A program made the position numbers and the translations under genes. 8,453 bases of DNA, from NCBI GenBank assembly GCA_023151145.1, contig JAKLJM010000081.1, positions 1-8,453 of the forward strand, read 5' to 3'. Each line of letters starts with the position of its first letter. The stretch's first letter is position 1. Source of the DNA: Bacteriovoracaceae bacterium. Lineage in GTDB: Bacteria > Bdellovibrionota > Bacteriovoracia > Bacteriovoracales > Bacteriovoracaceae. This document shows, in pieces, positions 5,698 through 8,453 of this stretch. The notes beneath the pieces are model-generated. The model searched no databases. It worked only from the letters and a program-made list of their open reading frames with translations, and was not told the origin of the DNA.

Positions 5698-6689
5698 AGC
5701 ATGAATTGAATATTTTTTAACATGCCCTTTTTTCCTAATCGTTCAAATGAAGTTTTGGCATATTTTTTCTTATAAGAACCGTTACTCTCTAGACTTAATC
5801 GCTTAAACACATCTGCCAATGGTATGAGCAAAAATTCATTGATTAAACTTTTAGATTGCTCAGCTATTTGCAAATGGTTAGGTAGCACCTTCTTAAATAT
5901 TCTCTTATTCCAAGGACAAACATCTTGGCAAATATCACAACCAAAAATCCAAGGTGAAGATTGATCATAGCCTGCGGGAGGATCACTTTCTTTAAAAGAT
6001 TCAATGGTAAAGGTACTTATACAACGATTGGCCATGATCGTTCGCTGATCACTAATTGCCAACGTCGGGCATGCATCAATGCAACGAGTGCATTGCCCAC
6101 AATGATCCGTTTCAAGACTTGAATTATCTAATTTTAATTTATGATTAAAAATAAGTGAGCCTATTAAGTGAAAACTTCCATGATGTCGGGAGATGTGCAT
6201 AGAATTTTTACCAAACCATCCAAGCCCAGAACGAAAGGCTAAATCACGATCCAGCACGGGGTGAACATCTATCGCTAATTTATATTCTAAGTCTGGTATA
6301 TTTGTTTTTAGAGTTTTGACAATATTAGATCCAATCTCATTTAAATATTCAGACAAGAGGTAGTGATAGTCGTACCCATCGTTGGCAAAAACATAACCAG
6401 CAATTTTTTTCTGATTCCAATCTGGATGATTTTTTATGAAATTTTCAATAGCAAATTTTTGTTTAGCATAATCAAAAAGAAAAACCAAAGCTGATTGCGA
6501 GGATGGCCAGAACTGAGTCAAGCTTGCGCGTTTCTCTCCTCTTTCATCGGCCAAATAATTTAAGGAACCTTGATATCCTGAAGTAATCCAGGCTTGATAA
6601 TAATTATAAGTTTTAGGTTCTGTACTATCAGTATATCCCCAATCGACAATTTGATACTGTTTCAAATCTATCGAAAAAAGATCTTTCAT
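5679..6689 (-). CDS. queG: Epoxyqueuosine reductase
   Basis: 336 residues. The enzyme carries out the last step of queuosine synthesis, reducing epoxyqueuosine to queuosine at position 34 of GUN-anticodon tRNAs in the cytoplasm, with cobalamin and two [4Fe-4S] clusters. Recognisable motifs: IDVHPVLDRDLAFRSGLGWFGKN (140-162 region), whose D141 matches the conserved catalytic Asp; the first cluster motif CGQCTRCIDACP (C197, C200, C203, C207); RCIST with C223; and FGCDICQDVCPWN (C251, C254, C258), which is almost invariant in QueG. The C-terminal HEAT-like extension of longer QueG proteins is short or absent, compatible with the family's smaller members. AGGG at 6696-6699 lies six bases before the ATG. 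The gene starts 18 nt after the pyruvate kinase stop with no terminator between, so they are likely co-transcribed. Its stop codon lies in the loop of the terminator at 5671-5697. Confidence 0.95.
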   Translation of the reverse strand: MKDLFSIDLKQYQIVDWGYTDSTEPKTYNYYQAWITSGYQGSLNYLADERGEKRASLTQFWPSSQSALVFLFDYAKQKFAIENFIKNHPDWNQKKIAGYVFANDGYDYHYLLSEYLNEIGSNIVKTLKTNIPDLEYKLAIDVHPVLDRDLAFRSGLGWFGKNSMHISRHHGSFHLIGSLIFNHKLKLDNSSLETDHCGQCTRCIDACPTLAISDQRTIMANRCISTFTIESFKESDPPAGYDQSSPWIFGCDICQDVCPWNKRIFKKVLPNHLQIAEQSKSLINEFLLIPLADVFKRLSLESNGSYKKKYAKTSFERLGKKGMLKNIQFMLKKMAS

Positions 6690-6707
6690 ACAAAACCCTG
6701 CTGACTC

Positions 6708-8387
6708 TTAAGAATTTGGAATTATTTCTATGGCACCTGTAGGGCAAGCCTCCACACAGGCCATATCCATCGCACAACGATTAATTCTATCAGCATTAAT
6801 TGTCGTCGACTTTGATTCATCTTTGGTCACTGTCCATATGTCATGTGGGCAAACAGAGACGCAGGCCATACAGCTTGCACAAAGAGTACTATCAAGAAGT
6901 ATTTTTTTCTTATCATCACTGGCTTCAATCAATCCTTCTGAGCCACCTGGAACTTTCGGGATATCTCGAATGATTTCCACTTTTACGGAATTTGAACTTC
7001 CTCTGGAAAAAAACTTACCATCTCCACGAGTTAAAACTAATCGATCACCATTTTTTAATTTCAATCGTCGTTTAACTTCTTCTAGGACTTGTTTTTGAAA
7101 ATCAGGAAGCTCTTCCTTCATTTCTGTCACAAGAAAAGGACTCACTCCCCAATACAAACACATTCTACGAGCAACCTTTACTGTATTTGTCACTCCGAGA
7201 ACTGGAATTTGTGGGCGAAACTGCGTAATTCTTAAACAAGAAGTCCCAGATTCGGTGATAGAGACAATTCTTTTGGCGTTAGTTTTTTCAGCAATCATCG
7301 AAGCCGCTACCATAATTGAAGATGTCACACTCGATAAGTCTTGATGACGAAGAAGTGGACGCTCTTTTGGTGTACGTTCTGCTTCTTGAACAATTTTATC
7401 CATCATAATAATTGTTTCTATTGGATATTTTCCAGATGCTGTTTCACCAGATAACATGACTGCATCTGTTCCATCCCAAACAGCATTAGCTACGTCTGAA
7501 GCTTCTGCCCTCGTCGGTGTAGGGTTTTCAGTCATACTCTCTAACATCTGAGTGGCCGTGATAACTGGAATCCCTTTCGCATTACATTTAGCAATAATCT
7601 GTTTTTGGATGGAAGGAACTAAATGATTTCCCACCTCAACTCCCATATCTCCCCTCGCCACCATAATCATATCAGTCACGGCCAATATCTCATCTAGGTT
7701 ATCAATGGCTTGAGGTTTTTCTATTTTAGAAATAATGGGTACGTTTACTTTTAATGAGTGCAAGAGAGACTTCACTGATTCAACATCTTCTCTTTTTCTC
7801 ACAAAAGAAAGAGCAACATAATCAACTCCTTCTTTAAGGGCAAACATTAAGTCATCGCGATCTTTATCTGTAAATGCTGGAGCTGAAACATCGCAATCAG
7901 GAAGATTGATTCCTTTATTACTTTTTAATGTCCCACCAATTTTAACGTTAATTTTATATACATCACGATCACGAGTAACTGATTCAGCGATAATAAGTCC
8001 ATCATCAAAAAGAATACGAGCACCATCATGACAATCATCAACTAACTTTTCGTAGATAGTTGGTATAAAACAATCCTTGTATTCCGGATATTGATCTTTA
8101 AATCGAGTAGCTCCAATAACCCATGTACTGCCTGCTTCTAGTTTTAGAGGTTCAGGTAATTTATCAACTCGAATTTTTGGTCCTTGAAGATCTGCTAAAA
8201 TAGCAACTTCATATCCTGTTTGACGACTAGCTTCTCTGATGTTTTGAATGACTTGATGGTGACCTTCATAGGTACCGTGTGACATATTAACTCGACAAAC
8301 ATTCATCCCAACGTCAATTAAACGTTTTAAAACATCGAGACTAGATGATGAAGGTCCTATAGTTGCTACAATTTTAGCTTTTCTCAT
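6708..8387 (-). CDS. pyk: Pyruvate kinase with C-terminal ferredoxin-like domain
   Basis: 559 residues from the ATG at 8385-8387; ordinary bacterial pyruvate kinases have about 470-480. The kinase converts phosphoenolpyruvate and ADP to pyruvate and ATP. Signatures: MRKAKIVATIGPSS at the start, RVNMSHG (32-38), ADLQGPKIR (65-73), the active-site region ISKIEKPQAI with K221 and E223, VARGDMGVEVG (243-253), TATQMLESM (277-285), and LSGETASGKYP. The C-domain closes with GSSNSVKVEII near residue 467-473. About 25 linker residues follow, then a ferredoxin-like domain: CASCMACVSVCP (C503, C506, C509, C513) and CAMDMACVEACP (C538, D541, C544, C548). The frame is continuous, so this is a true fusion rather than two genes. 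An in-frame TTG at 8397-8399 would add four residues, but GAGGA (8393-8397) is placed for the ATG and the ATG gives the family's usual N-terminus. queG follows 18 nt downstream. Confidence 0.95.
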   Translation of the reverse strand: MRKAKIVATIGPSSSSLDVLKRLIDVGMNVCRVNMSHGTYEGHHQVIQNIREASRQTGYEVAILADLQGPKIRVDKLPEPLKLEAGSTWVIGATRFKDQYPEYKDCFIPTIYEKLVDDCHDGARILFDDGLIIAESVTRDRDVYKINVKIGGTLKSNKGINLPDCDVSAPAFTDKDRDDLMFALKEGVDYVALSFVRKREDVESVKSLLHSLKVNVPIISKIEKPQAIDNLDEILAVTDMIMVARGDMGVEVGNHLVPSIQKQIIAKCNAKGIPVITATQMLESMTENPTPTRAEASDVANAVWDGTDAVMLSGETASGKYPIETIIMMDKIVQEAERTPKERPLLRHQDLSSVTSSIMVAASMIAEKTNAKRIVSITESGTSCLRITQFRPQIPVLGVTNTVKVARRMCLYWGVSPFLVTEMKEELPDFQKQVLEEVKRRLKLKNGDRLVLTRGDGKFFSRGSSNSVKVEIIRDIPKVPGGSEGLIEASDDKKKILLDSTLCASCMACVSVCPHDIWTVTKDESKSTTINADRINRCAMDMACVEACPTGAIEIIPNS

Positions 8388-8427
8388 GATATTCCTCAAA
8401 GGTGGTTACCCTTAAAGAATATCATGA
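8384..8427. repeat. 11-bp inverted repeat across the pyk start codon and upstream region
   Basis: TCATGATATTC (8384-8394) and GAATATCATGA (8417-8427) are perfect inverted arms separated by 22 nt, about three helical turns centre to centre. The arm nearest the gene contains the pyk ATG and part of its ribosome binding site. The far arm adjoins a possible -10 box. If the whole segment is transcribed, the arms could pair and hide the start codon; otherwise they look like paired half-sites for a DNA-binding protein. Confidence 0.5.
8393..8397 (-). promoter_or_regulatory. Ribosome binding site that sets the pyk start
   Basis: GAGGA lies five bases before the ATG at 8385-8387 on the minus strand. 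It overlaps the alternative TTG start at 8397-8399, which has no good site of its own, and so favours the ATG. Confidence 0.75.
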
Positions 8428-8432
8428 TTTTA
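8427..8432 (-). promoter_or_regulatory. Candidate -10 box of the pyk-queG operon
   Basis: TAAAAT on the minus strand matches five of six -10 positions. The -35 would fall at or beyond the window edge, so the promoter cannot be confirmed. Transcription would start near 8420, inside the far arm of the inverted repeat, which would favour an operator over an RNA hairpin. TATTCT (8416-8421, minus strand) is a weaker alternative. Confidence 0.3.
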
Positions 8433-8453
8433 GGTGGAGAAACTAGCTATTTT

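Noticed and set aside
6730..7098. 122-residue plus-strand open frame opposite the ferredoxin-like end of pyruvate kinase
   Set aside because: It lies wholly antisense to the conserved cysteine motifs and the kinase C-domain; its composition is that of a shadow frame.
8388..8399. Upstream TTG start for pyruvate kinase, adding four residues
   Set aside because: The TTG overlaps the ribosome binding site GAGGA that serves the ATG at 8385-8387, and pyruvate kinases normally begin with the MRKxKIV sequence found there.

Overview
The window is AT-rich (about one third G+C), densely packed bacterial DNA with no phage, IS, CRISPR or stable RNA gene. An outer-membrane barrel of MipA/OmpV type, several proteins with Sec signal peptides, an HD-GYP-like protein with a receiver-like N-terminus, and a LolD/MacB-type ABC transporter point to a Gram-negative host. 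The low G+C and the style of the HD-GYP protein would fit the Bacteriovorax/Halobacteriovorax side of the Bdellovibrionota. That placement is an inference from impression, not from a marker gene.

Layout. (1) 1-696, plus strand: the 3' part of a MipA/OmpV-like outer membrane protein, cut by the window edge. (2) 703-2055, minus strand: a regulator with a pseudo-receiver N-terminus and a degenerate HD-GYP domain, convergent with gene 1 and only 6 nt away. (3) 2056-2193: a divergent intergenic region with a clear promoter (TTGCAA-18-TATAAT). Its -35 box is one arm of a near-perfect 8-1-8 palindrome, the expected geometry for a Fur-family operator. (4) 2194-5649, plus strand: a Fur-family regulator (probably Zur), a DUF3299 periplasmic protein overlapping it by one base, an 86-nt gap, a DUF2796/ZrgA periplasmic protein, an ABC ATPase and an FtsX/MacB-type permease that overlaps the ATPase by 8 nt. 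(5) 5671-5697: a strong terminator shared by the two converging operons. (6) 5679-8387, minus strand: pyruvate kinase followed after 18 nt by queG (epoxyqueuosine reductase).

How the genes fit together. Block 4 has the composition of the Zur-controlled zinc-acquisition cassette known from Vibrio (zrg genes). Here the regulator lies at the head of the cassette with a likely autoregulatory operator. The two periplasmic proteins carry His/Cys residues suited to metal handling, and the transporter has the mechanotransmission (MacB/LolCDE) fold rather than a classical importer fold, so how it promotes uptake is an open question. Block 6 joins glycolysis to an iron-sulfur theme. The pyruvate kinase carries a C-terminal ferredoxin-like domain with two cysteine motifs, the second having Asp in place of one Cys ligand, and the next gene, queG, also encodes a double-[4Fe-4S] enzyme. 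The pyruvate kinase-ferredoxin fusion is the most unusual object in the window. An 11-bp inverted repeat spanning the pyk start codon may be its control element.
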